Positions 7,836 through 17,301 are shown, counted from the stretch's first letter. The stretch is 28,253 nucleotides of DNA from Dechloromonas sp. (GCA_017302355.1 JAFLDQ010000030.1:1-28253); one strand, 5' to 3'. Translations and numbers: made by a program. The notes: generated by a model not told the origin, from the letters alone.

Positions 7836-9086
7836 TTGAAACGCCGTGATTTCCTTGCCACTGCCGTTGCCCTCTCGCTGCTTTCGGGCGAAGCAATGGC
7901 CGCAAAGAAGAAGTCCGATGCCAAGGCGGCAGCGAAACCCGCCTCGCGAAAGCCATCGGGGAGCCGCAGCAGCGCCAAGCCCGCCACCCGTTCGACCCGG
8001 CCACAGGGTCCGGTCGCCCATACCGCCGAGGATCCGATTACCGAAAAGCCGCCCCAGGGCACGTCCGCCACTCGCCTGCCCCCGGTCAAGGCCGCCGAAC
8101 CACCGGTAAATTGGCAGACCTTCGAGGTTGCGACCAGCGTCACCGTCAAGGGAGCATCGGGGCAGACCCGTCTGTGGCTGCCGCTGCCGCTCAATCAGGA
8201 CACCCTCTTCCAGCGCACCCTTGGCCACAGCTGGGATGGCAATCCCAGGCTTTCGACGATGCGCCGGCTGCCCGACGGGGACCTCGAGGTGTTTCATTCC
8301 GAATGGGCCGACGGCAACGACGCACGATTCCAGATCAGGACGCTGGTCATGACGGCGGACCGCCATTTCGATGTATCCAGGCGCACGGTCGCTCCCGAGC
8401 GCGAGGACATTCTCCGGCGCAACCTTCAGTCGTCGCAGACCCTTCCCAACGACGGCCTCGCCCACCAGCTGGGCGAACGCATCGTCGGCCGGATCAAGGA
8501 TCCGGTGGCCCAGGCCAAGGCGATCTATGACTGGGTCGTGGACAATACGATCTACGATGTCGCCTTGCCGGGTTGTGGCGGCGGCAACGTGAACCAGCAA
8601 CTCATCCGCGGAAAGTATGGCGGGCGCTCAGCGGACATCAACGGCCTGTTCGTGGCGCTCTGCCGCGCCATCGGCATTCCGGCGCGCTGCGTCTACGGCT
8701 TGCGCGTCGGGGCTTCGCGGCTCTTCCGCAGTCTGGGGCTCAATGGTGAAGATGCGACGCGGGCGCAGCACGTCCGGGCCGAGTTCTACATTCCGGGATT
8801 TGGCTGGATTCCGGTCGATCCGAGCGATGTCCGGCGCGCCATGGCGATCGAAGGGTTGTCCGACCGCGACAGCAAGTTGGTGTCGTTGCGCAAGATACTG
8901 TTCGGCGTCTGGGAAATGAACTGGATCGCCTTCAACGTCGGAACCGATGTCGAATTGCCTGGTCGCCAGACCCGGATCCCGTTCCTGCTCCTCCCGCAAC
9001 TCGAATCGCGGGGAGCGCTGCGCGACGGAACCGACCCCGCCGGCTTCGAATACACCATCAGCGCACGCCGTCGCGCCGACCTCTGA
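7836..9086 (+). CDS. Tat-exported transglutaminase-like domain protein, catalytic Cys replaced by Ser
   Basis: A 416-residue protein. The TTG at 7836 is chosen because GGAGG ends 5 bases upstream and it yields a clean twin-arginine signal (KRRDFLATAVALSLLSGEAMA, cleavage likely after residue 22). A Lys/Ala/Pro-rich linker runs to about residue 90. The transglutaminase-like core lies at about 225-335: DWVVDNTIYD, YGGRSADINGLFVALCRAIGIPAR, QHVRAEFY and GWIPVDPSDVR. In homologues I recall, the catalytic Cys falls in a GKCADxN motif; here that residue is Ser265, while His312 and Asp328 remain. It may be a structural or peptidoglycan/protein-binding relative, or have altered chemistry. It is transcribed toward convergent dnaB and lies alone behind its own promoter. 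Confidence 0.8.
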   Translation: MKRRDFLATAVALSLLSGEAMAAKKKSDAKAAAKPASRKPSGSRSSAKPATRSTRPQGPVAHTAEDPITEKPPQGTSATRLPPVKAAEPPVNWQTFEVATSVTVKGASGQTRLWLPLPLNQDTLFQRTLGHSWDGNPRLSTMRRLPDGDLEVFHSEWADGNDARFQIRTLVMTADRHFDVSRRTVAPEREDILRRNLQSSQTLPNDGLAHQLGERIVGRIKDPVAQAKAIYDWVVDNTIYDVALPGCGGGNVNQQLIRGKYGGRSADINGLFVALCRAIGIPARCVYGLRVGASRLFRSLGLNGEDATRAQHVRAEFYIPGFGWIPVDPSDVRRAMAIEGLSDRDSKLVSLRKILFGVWEMNWIAFNVGTDVELPGRQTRIPFLLLPQLESRGALRDGTDPAGFEYTISARRRADL

Positions 9087-9202
9087 TTCCATCCTCAAAC
9101 CAACCGTGACTTTGCCGACTTCGCCTTGCCGTGCTGCTTGCACGGCCGGCGGCTCGTCCTCGCGTCACGATCGATCTGGAAATGGAATGGCCTGACCGCG
9201 AG

Positions 9203-10609
9203 TCAGTGACCGGGGCGCCCGGAGCCGGCGCCGGCCAGACTCTCGAAGCGCGTGTATTCCCCCAGGAACGTCAGCTGGACCGTGCCGGTCGGTCCATTGC
9301 GCTGCTTGCCGATGATCACTTCGGCAATGCCCTTGTCCGGCGTGTCGGGCTTGTAGTATTCCTCGCGATACATCATCAGGATCACGTCGGCGTCCTGCTC
9401 GATGGCGCCCGACTCGCGCAGGTCGGACATCATCGGACGCTTGTCGTTGCGCTCCTCGACCTTGCGCGAGAGTTGCGACAGGGCAACGATCGGCACCTGC
9501 AGTTCCTTGGCCAGCGACTTGATCGCCCGTGAAATGTCCGAGACTTCGGTAGCCCGGTTTTCGCCCTGGCGATTGCTGGTCATCAACTGGATGTAGTCGA
9601 TGACCAGCAGGCCAAGCCTGCCGCCGTGCTGGCGCGCCAGCCGTCGCGCCCGGGCGCGCAGGTTGGCCGGGGTCAGCCCGCCGGCCTCGTCGATGAAGAT
9701 GGGCGCCTCATGCAGCTTGCCAAGCGCGAACGAGAGCCGCGACCATTCGTCATCGGTCAGACGTCCCGTTCGCACACGATGCGAATCGAGGCGCCCGATC
9801 GACGCCAGCATCCGCATCGCCAGTTGCGTGCCCCCCATTTCCATCGAGAAGATGCCGACCGGCAGCCCGGTGTCGACCGCGACACTCTCGGCGATGTTCA
9901 GCGCGAAGGCGGTCTTCCCCATCGACGGTCTTCCCGCAACGACGATGAGATCGCCGGCCTGCAAACCCGAGGTCATCCGGTCGAGATCGACATAGCCGGT
10001 GGGAATGCCGGTGATGTCCGACGGGTTGTCGCGGTCGTGCAGCTCCTGGATGCGCTCGACGACCTGGGTCAGCAAGGGATTGATGTGAACGAAACCGTCG
10101 GCGTGGCCCGCGCCGGCTTCGGCAATGGCGAAGATTTTGGATTCCGCCTCGTCGAGCAGCGTTTCGGCATCCCGCCCGAGGGGGTTCAGCGCATCGGCGG
10201 CAATCTCGTCGGCCGTGGCGACCAGCTGGCGCAGGACAGCCCGTTCGCGAACGATCTCGGCGTAACGCCGGATATTTGCCGCCGACGGCGTATTCGCGGC
10301 AAGTTCCCCGAGATAGGCCAGCCCGCCGGTCTGATCGCCTTCGCCAGCGGCATCGAGCGCTTCGGCAACGGTGACGACATCGGCGGGCCTGGCCTTTTCG
10401 AGAAGGTTGCGAATCTGCCGGAAGATCCGCCGATGCTCGTCGCGATAGAAGTCGCCGTCGTTGACCAGATCGCCCATCCGGTCCCAGGCCTGGTTGTCGA
10501 GCAGCAAGCCGCCAAGGACCGACTGCTCGGCCTCGATCGAGTGTGGAGGCACCCGCAACTGGGCAAGCGCGGAGTCGCTGACGGGGCTTTTCTGCAGGCG
10601 CTGATTCAT
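9203..10609 (-). CDS. dnaB: Replicative DNA helicase DnaB
   Basis: A 468-residue hexameric replication-fork helicase. The N-terminal DnaB domain starts at VPPHSIEAEQSVLGGLLLD (residues 20-38). The linker is followed by the RecA-like C-terminal domain with GIPTGYVDLDRMTSGLQ, Walker A GRPSMGKT at 226-233, the helicase H1a-type IFSMEM motif, Walker B LLVIDYIQLM, and the closing DVILMMYREEYY and IIGKQRNGPTG motifs. It is full length, with no intein visible. It follows the ribosomal rpsF-priB-rpsR-rplI block on the same strand after a terminator-like hairpin; the same order is found in many betaproteobacteria. The 116-base gap to the convergent transglutaminase gene holds only a weak 7-bp hairpin (9128-9146). 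Confidence 0.97.
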   Translation of the reverse strand: MNQRLQKSPVSDSALAQLRVPPHSIEAEQSVLGGLLLDNQAWDRMGDLVNDGDFYRDEHRRIFRQIRNLLEKARPADVVTVAEALDAAGEGDQTGGLAYLGELAANTPSAANIRRYAEIVRERAVLRQLVATADEIAADALNPLGRDAETLLDEAESKIFAIAEAGAGHADGFVHINPLLTQVVERIQELHDRDNPSDITGIPTGYVDLDRMTSGLQAGDLIVVAGRPSMGKTAFALNIAESVAVDTGLPVGIFSMEMGGTQLAMRMLASIGRLDSHRVRTGRLTDDEWSRLSFALGKLHEAPIFIDEAGGLTPANLRARARRLARQHGGRLGLLVIDYIQLMTSNRQGENRATEVSDISRAIKSLAKELQVPIVALSQLSRKVEERNDKRPMMSDLRESGAIEQDADVILMMYREEYYKPDTPDKGIAEVIIGKQRNGPTGTVQLTFLGEYTRFESLAGAGSGRPGH

Positions 10610-10626
10610 GTGGCCAAGTTTAAATG

Positions 10627-10653
10627 AAAAAGGCCCCGCAACCGCGGGGCCTT
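10627..10653 (-). terminator. Terminator of the rpsF-priB-rpsR-rplI operon
   Basis: A 10-bp stem (10630-10639 with 10644-10653; arms AAGGCCCCGC/GCGGGGCCTT) closes on a 4-base loop. Read on the minus strand it ends in a run of five T. It lies 22 bases past the rplI stop and 17 bases before the dnaB start codon, so dnaB depends on readthrough or on its own promoter. Confidence 0.88.
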
Positions 10654-10675
10654 CGGGCGCAATGGACGATGCGCC

Positions 10676-11122
10676 TCAGCCGGAGACCACCGCCACGGTG
10701 ATGCTGGCCGTCACGTCGGCGTGTACCACGACGTCGAGCGGGAATTCGCCAATCGTCTTGAGCGGGCCATCCGGCATGCGGATGGCCGACTTGTCGACCT
10801 CGAAGCCGGCAATCTTGAGCGCTTCGGCGATATCGGCATTGCCGACCGATCCGAACAGCCGACCGTCCATGCCGGCCTTGCGGGCGACCGAAACCGAGAC
10901 GCCGGCCAGCCTGTCGGCGACGCCTTGAGCCGCGTCGCGCTTCTCGGCGGCGACCCTCTCCAGTTCGGCGCGCCGGGCCTCGAATTCGGCCAAGGCAGCC
11001 GGCGTGGCGCGCTTCGCCATGTGCTTCGGGATCAGGAAGTTGCGGGCATAACCGTCCCTGACCTTGACGATGTCGCCAAGGTTGCCGAGGTTGATGACCT
11101 TCTCGAGCAGAATGATTTGCAT
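10676..11122 (-). CDS. rplI: 50S ribosomal protein L9
   Basis: 148 residues, normal length for bL9. It opens [30 protein letters not shown], the diagnostic N-terminal rRNA-binding domain. A long connecting helix (about residues 40-75) follows, then a C-terminal domain with [16 protein letters not shown]. The minus-strand leader carries GGGGAG upstream of the ATG. It sits 18 bases after rpsR and precedes a terminator. Confidence 0.97.
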   Translation of the reverse strand: MQIILLEKVINLGNLGDIVKVRDGYARNFLIPKHMAKRATPAALAEFEARRAELERVAAEKRDAAQGVADRLAGVSVSVARKAGMDGRLFGSVGNADIAEALKIAGFEVDKSAIRMPDGPLKTIGEFPLDVVVHADVTASITVAVVSG

Positions 11123-11140
11123 GTTTCGTCTCCCCGGGAA

Positions 11141-11416
11141 TTATTGATGGTTGTCGGTGTAGGGCAGCAGGGCCAGGAAGCGGGCGCGCTTGATCGCGGC
11201 GCCCAGCTGCCGCTGATAACCCGCCTTGGTCCCCGTCAGCCGGGCCGGCATGATCTTGGCGTTTTCCTGGATGTACTCCTTCAGGACATCCACATCCTTG
11301 TAGTCGATCTGTTCGACCTTTTCCGCCGTGAAACGGCAGAACTTGCGGCGCTTGAAGAGACCGCCGCCGCGCTTCTTTTTCTTGTCATCTTCTTTCTTCT
11401 TGAAGAATCGAGCCAT
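11141..11416 (-). CDS. rpsR: 30S ribosomal protein S18
   Basis: 91 residues, starting [18 protein letters not shown], with [24 protein letters not shown] and a basic C-terminus [12 protein letters not shown], typical of bS18. The ATG at 11416 is preferred over the ATG at 11422: the GGAAGG motif is correctly spaced only for the former, and S18 normally begins MARF. Its first 32 bases overlap the 3' end of priB, so the two are translationally coupled. S18 pairs with S6 in the 30S platform, and the two are encoded in the same operon. Confidence 0.97.
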   Translation of the reverse strand: MARFFKKKEDDKKKKRGGGLFKRRKFCRFTAEKVEQIDYKDVDVLKEYIQENAKIMPARLTGTKAGYQRQLGAAIKRARFLALLPYTDNHQ

Positions 11417-11717
11417 TTTCATTTCCTTCCAAAAATTCGATTGAATTCACATGCAGCACGGGCGTCTTGCTGTTGCGGCTCCTGGCTGCCAGAAAACCAG
11501 TCACACTGACTGCCCCGCCGAGGGGTACCGCGTGCAGCCAGCGGGCGGGTTCGCCCAGGGCCACAACGGCGATTTCCACATCCACCAGGCGCTCTGCAGC
11601 GCTTTCGGTCTGCCTGGAACTGTGTTGCAGCCATCCTTCGCTGACCGGCACCCCGGCCGGCGTATAGCGCAGAGCCTTGCGCTCGACCAGCTTTCCCGAG
11701 AGTTCGATACGGTTCAG
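11385..11717 (-). CDS. priB: Primosomal replication protein N (PriB), apparent CTG start
   Basis: About 110 residues of a single-stranded-DNA-binding OB fold that helps restart stalled forks with PriA and DnaT. The conserved N-terminal strand reads [21 protein letters not shown], then [29 protein letters not shown] and [10 protein letters not shown]. The frame is bounded upstream by the rpsF TGA (11742-11744), and the eight codons between that stop and the CTG at 11717 contain no ATG, GTG or TTG. The CTG sits exactly where homologues have Met, with GGGAAAG 5-6 bases upstream. A GTG at 11651 would delete the first 22 residues of the OB fold. Location between rpsF and rpsR confirms the identity. 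Confidence 0.85.
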   Translation of the reverse strand: MNRIELSGKLVERKALRYTPAGVPVSEGWLQHSSRQTESAAERLVDVEIAVVALGEPARWLHAVPLGGAVSVTGFLAARSRNSKTPVLHVNSIEFLEGNENGSILQEERR

Positions 11718-11741
11718 CCGTCTTTCCCGCGCGAACCGGGT

Positions 11742-12125
11742 TCAGGCAGCTGCCGCTTCGGTCGACTCGGCCGGAGCTGGCTGACTAGGCATCATGGATC
11801 TCGCCTTCTCTTCCTTCATCATCGGCGAGGGAGTCGTCACCGCACCCTTCATCTTGACGGTGAGATGGCGCAGCACGGCGTCGTTGAACTTGAACGAATG
11901 CTCGAGTTCGTTCAGCGTCTCGCCGTCGCACTCGATGTTCATCAGGACGTAGTGGGCCTTGTGGATCTTCTGGATCGGGTAGGCCAGCTGGCGGCGACCC
12001 CAGTCTTCGAGGCGATGAATGCTGCCGCCCTTGGCGGCGACGATGGCGCGGTAGCGCTCGACCATGCCGGGCACCTGTTCGCTCTGGTCCGGATGGACGA
12101 TGAAACAGATTTCGTAATGACGCAT
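11742..12125 (-). CDS. rpsF: 30S ribosomal protein S6
   Basis: 127 residues. It begins [25 protein letters not shown], then [28 protein letters not shown] and [10 protein letters not shown], all standard bS6. The tail after residue 100 is an Ala/Glu/Pro-rich extension of the kind S6 commonly carries. AAGGAG precedes the ATG. It is the first gene of the operon. The leader holds the promoter and a GC-rich hairpin described separately. Confidence 0.97.
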   Translation of the reverse strand: MRHYEICFIVHPDQSEQVPGMVERYRAIVAAKGGSIHRLEDWGRRQLAYPIQKIHKAHYVLMNIECDGETLNELEHSFKFNDAVLRHLTVKMKGAVTTPSPMMKEEKARSMMPSQPAPAESTEAAAA

Positions 12126-12181
12126 GCAAACTCCTTACGGGATGAACCCCCCGCCATGCGAAAGCGGTGGGGCAAGGTGGA

Positions 12182-12215
12182 AAAGCCCGCGATTATAACA
12201 ACACTCGCGGGCTTT
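12182..12215 (-). promoter_or_regulatory. rpsF promoter embedded in the loop of a terminator-like hairpin
   Basis: On the minus strand TGTTATAAT, a perfect extended -10 (TATAAT at complement 12192-12197), lies largely in the 12-base loop of an 11-bp perfect stem (12182-12192 with 12205-12215; arm AAAGCCCGCGA) that ends in TTTT on the minus strand. A TTGCCC about 19 bases upstream may be a -35. The hairpin sits 21 bases past the acyl-CoA dehydrogenase start-distal side (stop at 12237), so it can also serve as that gene's terminator. Promoter and terminator therefore share the same bases. Confidence 0.65.
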
Positions 12216-12236
12216 CGGGCAAAACGCGGGAATTCG

Positions 12237-14018
12237 TCAGAAGCTGTCGTCGGCCATCTCCAGCGCGCCTGTCGCACCGCCGATCACGGACTCCGCCAGG
12301 CCGGCCGCCTGGGTCAGGAAATGATCGGCGAAGAAGCGGGTCGTCGCCAGCTTGGCCGACCAGAACGGGTCGCCGTCTCCGGCCGCGCTTCTGGCCCGTG
12401 CCAACACCGCCGCCCGCCCCATCTGCCAGCCGCCGGCAACGATGCCGAACAGGTGGAGAAAGGGCACCGCCCCGGCATGAACCGCTTTCGGATCACCGGC
12501 AAAATTGGCGACGATCCACAAAACCGCCTTCTCCAGGGCGTCGACCGCAGCAAGCTGACGGCTCCCGACCGTTGCCAGATCGCCGTCCAATGCGGCGGCG
12601 GCGTCCCGCATGTCGGCGATCACCGCATGGATCGTGGCGCCCTGCTCACGGGCGATCTTGCGGCCGATCAGATCGTTGGCCTGGATCGCCGTCGTTCCTT
12701 CGTAGATCGTCGTGATGCGGGCATCGCGCAGGTGCTGGGCGGCGCCGGTTTCCTCGATGTAGCCCATGCCGCCATGCACCTGGACGCCGAGGGAGGCGAT
12801 GTCGACCGAGCTCTCGGTACTCCAGCCCTTGACCACCGGGATCATCAGGTCGGCGAACGCCTGCGCCCGAGCGCGCGCCGCCCCGTCCGGATTCTGCTGC
12901 GCGTTGTCGAGGGCGGCGGCGGTGACGTAGGCCAGCGCCCGCATCGCTTCGATGCGGGAACGCATCGACATCAGCATGCGGCGCACATCGGGGTGACGGA
13001 TGATCGGCACCTTCGGACCGCCACGGACACCGACTTCGGTGCCCTGAACGCGCTCGCGGGCATAGGCCACAGCACGCTGATACGCCCGTTCAGCATCGCC
13101 CAACCCTTCCAGACCGACATTGAAGCGGGCGGCGTTCATCATGATGAACATGTATTCGAGGCCGCGATTCTCCTCGCCGACCAGGGTGCCAATAGCGCCG
13201 CCGTGGTCGCCGAAAGCCAGCACCGCCGTCGGGCTGCCATTGATGCCAAGCTTGTGCTCGATCGAAACACAGTAGACATCGTTGCGCTTGCCCGGCTGGC
13301 CATCCGCCGTGAGCATGAACTTGGGCACGACGAACAGCGAGATGCCCTTGACGCCGTCCGGCGCACCGGGGGTGCGCGCCAGCACGAGATGGATGATGTT
13401 TTCCGTCATGTCGTGCTCGCCGTAGGTGATGAAGATCTTCTGGCCGAAGATCCGGTAGGTGCCGTCGCCGACCGGCTCGGCGCGACTGCGCACCGCCGCC
13501 AGATCGGAACCCGCGGAGGGTTCGGTCAGGTTCATCGTCCCCGCCCATTCGCCGGAGACCAGGTTCGGCAGGTAGGCCGCCTTCTGTTCGTCGCTGCCGG
13601 CGATCATCAGCGCCTCAATGGCTCCCTGGGTCAGCATCGGACACAGCGAGAAGGCATGGTTGGACGCTTTCCACATCTCGCTGACCGCTGTCGACAGCAA
13701 TCGGGGCAGTCCCTGCCCGCCGAACTCGGGGTCGCAACCCAGCGCGTTCCAGCCGTTGTCCACGAACTGCCGATAGGCTTCCTTGAAACCCGGCGAGGTG
13801 GTAACCACGGTGTCCTTCCACCTCGCGCCGTCCTGGTCGCCGACATGATTGAGGGGTGAAAGAACGCCGCCGGCAAACTTCGCAGCCTCTTCGAGAATGG
13901 CATCGACCACATCGGGGGTCGCTTCCTCGCAACCCGGCAGCGACACGATCTGATCCAGACCGGCGAGATCCTGCATGACGAACCGGATGTCCTTCAGTGG
14001 GGCCAGATATTCACTCAT
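12237..14018 (-). CDS. Acyl-CoA dehydrogenase, large form with extra C-terminal domain (DmdC/595-aa type)
   Basis: A 593-residue FAD enzyme, well above the ~380 residues of short-chain acyl-CoA dehydrogenases, because of an additional C-terminal helical domain. FAD/substrate motifs include [17 protein letters not shown], the [14 protein letters not shown] strand, [10 protein letters not shown] and [24 protein letters not shown]. The catalytic Glu is residue 440 in TTIYEGTT. This subfamily includes 3-methylmercaptopropionyl-CoA dehydrogenase DmdC, but most members are of unassigned substrate. The ATG at 14018 overlaps the stop of the upstream fimV-like gene (ATGA). Electrons would go to EtfAB, encoded upstream on the same strand. 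It is followed by the terminator-like hairpin at 12182-12215. Confidence 0.9.
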   Translation of the reverse strand: MSEYLAPLKDIRFVMQDLAGLDQIVSLPGCEEATPDVVDAILEEAAKFAGGVLSPLNHVGDQDGARWKDTVVTTSPGFKEAYRQFVDNGWNALGCDPEFGGQGLPRLLSTAVSEMWKASNHAFSLCPMLTQGAIEALMIAGSDEQKAAYLPNLVSGEWAGTMNLTEPSAGSDLAAVRSRAEPVGDGTYRIFGQKIFITYGEHDMTENIIHLVLARTPGAPDGVKGISLFVVPKFMLTADGQPGKRNDVYCVSIEHKLGINGSPTAVLAFGDHGGAIGTLVGEENRGLEYMFIMMNAARFNVGLEGLGDAERAYQRAVAYARERVQGTEVGVRGGPKVPIIRHPDVRRMLMSMRSRIEAMRALAYVTAAALDNAQQNPDGAARARAQAFADLMIPVVKGWSTESSVDIASLGVQVHGGMGYIEETGAAQHLRDARITTIYEGTTAIQANDLIGRKIAREQGATIHAVIADMRDAAAALDGDLATVGSRQLAAVDALEKAVLWIVANFAGDPKAVHAGAVPFLHLFGIVAGGWQMGRAAVLARARSAAGDGDPFWSAKLATTRFFADHFLTQAAGLAESVIGGATGALEMADDSF

Positions 14019-15670
14019 GATGCAGTCGTCTCCTTTTCAATCTTGTTTGACACTTCCTTCAACTCGACCAGGAACAGGATGTCGCTGATCACCGGCAGCG
14101 AGAATCCCAGGCGCGTGCCGCCGCGATTGTCGCGCAGCAGCAGATTCATGTAGTCGATGACGCTGCCGTCGTTCCAGCGCAGGACAACCTGTTCGGTGAT
14201 CGCCGGCATGCCCTCGATGCCTTCGACCTTGCCGCCGGCAAGCTGGTTGCCCGCGGCCACCGGCTCGGTATCGAGAATGACGTCAACCGGCCCCGCGCTC
14301 TCGGGCTCGACCGTCTGCTCCCAGCGCTGCACCTCGACGTTGAAATTCCTGTTGAGGTCGCGGGCGACCTTCTCGAATTCCTTGCGCAATCCTGCCATCC
14401 GGTAGATTTCCATGAGCCGGATCCATGGCTTGAGCGCTTCCTGCGGATTGCTGTCGATGTACTCCTGAAGCGCCTGGGCCGCACCCTTGACGCGCCCGAA
14501 GGAGAGCATGATTTCAGCCAGCTCCATGACCGGATTGGCCTCGAAATGCTCGTCGACCGTAGCCGCCGAAACCGACATGATCGAGTCCAGCCGGGACGGC
14601 GCCCCGGCAGCCGGCGCCGCCGCCACCGGCGCCTCGGCGCCGACATCGAGCTTCATCGGCATCCCCATGGCAAAGGGGTCCACCGGCAGGTCGGCGCCGC
14701 CCCGTTCCTCCCGCTCGTCCTTGCGTTGCGGGTCGACCTCGATGTCCGCGCTCACCCTGCCGGCCACACCGCCATCGGCACGCCTGCGGGAATTCCGCCA
14801 GAACAGCCAGCCAGCAAGGGCCAGCAGCGCACCCACCAGTGCGCCGAGAAGGGTGTAGTTCGAGCCGCTGGCGCCAACCTCGGCCGGCACTGTCCTGACG
14901 GCCGCCTCCGGCGCCGGCTGCGCCGGCTTGACCTCCGGCGGAGGCGCTTGCCCGGCGGCCGGAGTCGCGGCCGCCAGTTCGAGCTTCTGCGTGAGCTCGG
15001 CCGCGCGCTGCTGCAACTCGCCAATCGTCGCCTCCATGCTCTTGATCTTGTCATCCGGCGGCGCGCCGCCAGGCTGCGTGACCGGAAGCGTGACCGGAAC
15101 CTTCGCGGGCTCGACCAGCTGACTGGTTACGGGAACTGGCGCCGCTGACGGACGGGCAACCGCCGCCTGCGGATCTGCTGCGGGCCGGACTGCTCGCCCC
15201 TCCCTCCGCGGTGCCGGCGTCGTCGCCGGTGTCGCCGCCGGCGCCCTGACCCGGGGCGACGGATCCAGCGTGCGGCCGAGCGGGGGTGACGCAAGAACGA
15301 CGTACTCCCGGACAACGTCATGCCCGCAGGCAACATAGACGGCCACCGAGAGCACCGGATCGGCCAGCGGCACGTTCGAGCGGATCTCGAGAACCGGCGG
15401 ATGACCCCTGCGAACCGAGAACGTCGCCTGCTTCAACCACGGCAGATCATCGTCGCCGGCGGGCTTCGTGAGCCGGAAGCAGCCGGAATCCAGCGAAGCC
15501 GCCCGCGCACCCAGGATATCGACCTCGAAGCGCGGCTTGTCGCCCAGCGCCACCCTTCCTCTGAGTTCGCCAAGGCCGATGGCCGCCGCCTCCCCCGACA
15601 GCGCGATCAGCGCGGCAACGAGCGAAGAACGAAATATGGAATGTTTCACCGTCTCAGACCCCAATGACAT
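14015..15670 (-). CDS. FimV/HubP-family inner-membrane protein
   Basis: 551 residues from the ATG at 15670; a GTG at 15649 ([11 protein letters not shown]...) is an equally good start, and neither has a clear Shine-Dalgarno. A signal peptide ends near AAAIG, then the FimV N-terminal domain opens with [21 protein letters not shown] Pro/Ala-rich linker leads to a short coiled coil ([20 protein letters not shown]), a TM segment ([20 protein letters not shown]), an acidic cytoplasmic stretch, and a TPR-like C-terminal block ([35 protein letters not shown]). FimV/HubP proteins organise cell poles and type IV pili. Unusual points are the short length and the 4-bp overlap with an acyl-CoA dehydrogenase. 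No pilus genes are nearby. Confidence 0.75.
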   Translation of the reverse strand: MSLGSETVKHSIFRSSLVAALIALSGEAAAIGLGELRGRVALGDKPRFEVDILGARAASLDSGCFRLTKPAGDDDLPWLKQATFSVRRGHPPVLEIRSNVPLADPVLSVAVYVACGHDVVREYVVLASPPLGRTLDPSPRVRAPAATPATTPAPRREGRAVRPAADPQAAVARPSAAPVPVTSQLVEPAKVPVTLPVTQPGGAPPDDKIKSMEATIGELQQRAAELTQKLELAAATPAAGQAPPPEVKPAQPAPEAAVRTVPAEVGASGSNYTLLGALVGALLALAGWLFWRNSRRRADGGVAGRVSADIEVDPQRKDEREERGGADLPVDPFAMGMPMKLDVGAEAPVAAAPAAGAPSRLDSIMSVSAATVDEHFEANPVMELAEIMLSFGRVKGAAQALQEYIDSNPQEALKPWIRLMEIYRMAGLRKEFEKVARDLNRNFNVEVQRWEQTVEPESAGPVDVILDTEPVAAGNQLAGGKVEGIEGMPAITEQVVLRWNDGSVIDYMNLLLRDNRGGTRLGFSLPVISDILFLVELKEVSNKIEKETTAS

Positions 15671-15693
15671 GAATTTTTTGCGGATTGTAGTCC

Positions 15694-16359
15694 CTATTTG
15701 TTGGCGAGATAAATTGAATCGTCGAAAGTCACAACCCAACCCGGCCGACAGATCACGAAGAGGGTGATCAGCATGCCACTGAGCCAGGCTTCGGAAAACC
15801 CGAGGAGGATGAGATAGGGAAGATACTCGCTGGCCAGATAGTCCCATTCGTACGCGCCGGCAGCCGCCAGCAGGCACGTAGCGGCGACACCCACGCCAGA
15901 CACCATCAGGAACGACCCGAGGAAACCATTGACGAAGACATAGATGAAGAAATGCCGCGGCAGGAAGCCCAGGGCCAGCCGATGGATGGCCTGACTGATC
16001 ATCACTCCGCCACCCGCCATCAGGAGTGCGTTGATTGCAAACGCGAAGTACCCGGCATCGCGATTCAGGGTGATCCCCAGAACGACCAGCGAAAGGCCGA
16101 TGAACGCAAGGTGATGACCAAAACTGAGGGTGAACACCGTCGCCCCCAGAAGATGCAGCGACAGGCCGGGCTTGACCCCCGCCTTGAGGCTCCACAGGAG
16201 CGTCAGCAGCACGATCATGCCGAGCCACACATTCAACTGCTCCGGCTCCCTGAGCAAGGTCCACGGCGCCCTGACCAGACTGCGGGCGAAGATTGGCAGC
16301 CAGACAGCCCAAGCCGCCCAGTACCAACCCTCGCCCAGCAAAGTATCCGGCAGATTCAC
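15694..16359 (-). CDS. Multi-pass membrane protein, CbiM/COG3235-like (putative ECF-type permease)
   Basis: 221 residues with about six hydrophobic segments, opening [22 protein letters not shown]. The block [28 protein letters not shown] resembles the CbiM/COG3235 family of energy-coupling-factor substrate permeases. The N-terminal metal-coordinating Met-His of true CbiM is not present (MNLP). No ECF ATPase or CbiQ-type gene is adjacent, so a transport role is uncertain. It starts 9 bases after the etfA stop and its stop lies 23 bases before the fimV-like ATG, so it is probably part of an etfBA-led transcript. Confidence 0.6.
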   Translation of the reverse strand: MNLPDTLLGEGWYWAAWAVWLPIFARSLVRAPWTLLREPEQLNVWLGMIVLLTLLWSLKAGVKPGLSLHLLGATVFTLSFGHHLAFIGLSLVVLGITLNRDAGYFAFAINALLMAGGGVMISQAIHRLALGFLPRHFFIYVFVNGFLGSFLMVSGVGVAATCLLAAAGAYEWDYLASEYLPYLILLGFSEAWLSGMLITLFVICRPGWVVTFDDSIYLANK

Positions 16360-16368
16360 GCGGCCATT

Positions 16369-17301
16369 CTAGGCGACGGCTGCCTCCAGTTGCGGAACCG
16401 CTTCGAACAGGTCGCCGACGAGACCGTAATCCGCGACCTGGAAGATCGGCGCATCGGGGTCCTTGTTGATGGCGACGATCACCTTCGAGTCCTTCATCCC
16501 GGCCAGGTGCTGAATCGCCCCAGAGATGCCGACCGCGATGTAGAGCTGGGGCGCGACGATCTTGCCGGTCTGGCCGACCTGATAATCATTGGGCACGAAA
16601 CCGGCGTCGACCGCGGCACGACTGGCGCCGAGGGCGGCGCCGAGCTTGTCGGCAAGCGGCTCGAGCAGCTTGTGATAATTCTCGCCGCTGCCCATGCCGC
16701 GGCCGCCGGAGACGACGATCTTGGCGGCGCCCAGTTCGGGGCGTTCGGACTTGCTCAGTTCGCGGCTGATCAGCGCGGTCTGCGCGGTATCGGCCGCGGC
16801 AGCGATGCTGTCGACCGGCGCCGAGCCGCCGCCGGCGACCGCATCGAAGGCCGTGACACGCACGGTGATCACCTTGACCGGGTCGGCGCTCTTCACCGTG
16901 GCCAGCGCGCTGCCGGCGTAGATCGGACGGATGAAGGTGTCGGCGGATTCAATGCCGCTGATTTCGGAGATCTGGCCGACGTCGAGTCGCGCCGCGACGC
17001 GCGGCAGGATGTTCTTGCCGAAGGGACTGGCCGGGGCGAGGATGTGGCTGTAGCCCGTGGCATTGGCGATCACCAGTGCGGCAAGGTTCTCGGCGGTCTG
17101 GGCTGCGTAGTGGGCGGCATCGGCCACCTTGACCCTGGCGACGCCCAGCAGCGATGCGGCTTCCTCGGCGGCGCCGTGGCAGTTGCTGCCGGCGACGAGA
17201 ACGTGGATCTCGCCACCGATCTTCCCGGCTGCTGCAACCGTATTGAGTGTGGCGGCCTTCAGGCTCTGGTGGTCATGTTCGGCGATAACGAGAATGGTCA
17301 T
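16369..17301 (-). CDS. etfA: Electron transfer flavoprotein alpha subunit
   Basis: 310 residues, normal length. It carries the FAD-binding C-terminal domain with [14 protein letters not shown], the [24 protein letters not shown] stretch and [30 protein letters not shown], all diagnostic of EtfA. The N-terminal domain is of the [13 protein letters not shown] type. It starts directly after the etfB stop without a gap. EtfAB passes electrons from acyl-CoA dehydrogenases to ETF:ubiquinone oxidoreductase. Two-electron housekeeping ETF is the likely class; nothing suggests a bifurcating type. Confidence 0.96.
   Translation of the reverse strand: MTILVIAEHDHQSLKAATLNTVAAAGKIGGEIHVLVAGSNCHGAAEEAASLLGVARVKVADAAHYAAQTAENLAALVIANATGYSHILAPASPFGKNILPRVAARLDVGQISEISGIESADTFIRPIYAGSALATVKSADPVKVITVRVTAFDAVAGGGSAPVDSIAAAADTAQTALISRELSKSERPELGAAKIVVSGGRGMGSGENYHKLLEPLADKLGAALGASRAAVDAGFVPNDYQVGQTGKIVAPQLYIAVGISGAIQHLAGMKDSKVIVAINKDPDAPIFQVADYGLVGDLFEAVPQLEAAVA

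Noticed and set aside
9128..9146. A GCCGTGC/GCACGGC hairpin between the transglutaminase-like gene and dnaB.
   Set aside because: There is no T tract on either strand and the stem is only 7 bp. It may be chance in GC-rich DNA, so it is not called a terminator.
11451..13859. An 802-codon open frame on the plus strand antisense to rpsF and the acyl-CoA dehydrogenase.
   Set aside because: It is a shadow of high-GC third-position bias. The minus-strand genes have clear homologues and the plus-strand product shows no recognisable domain.
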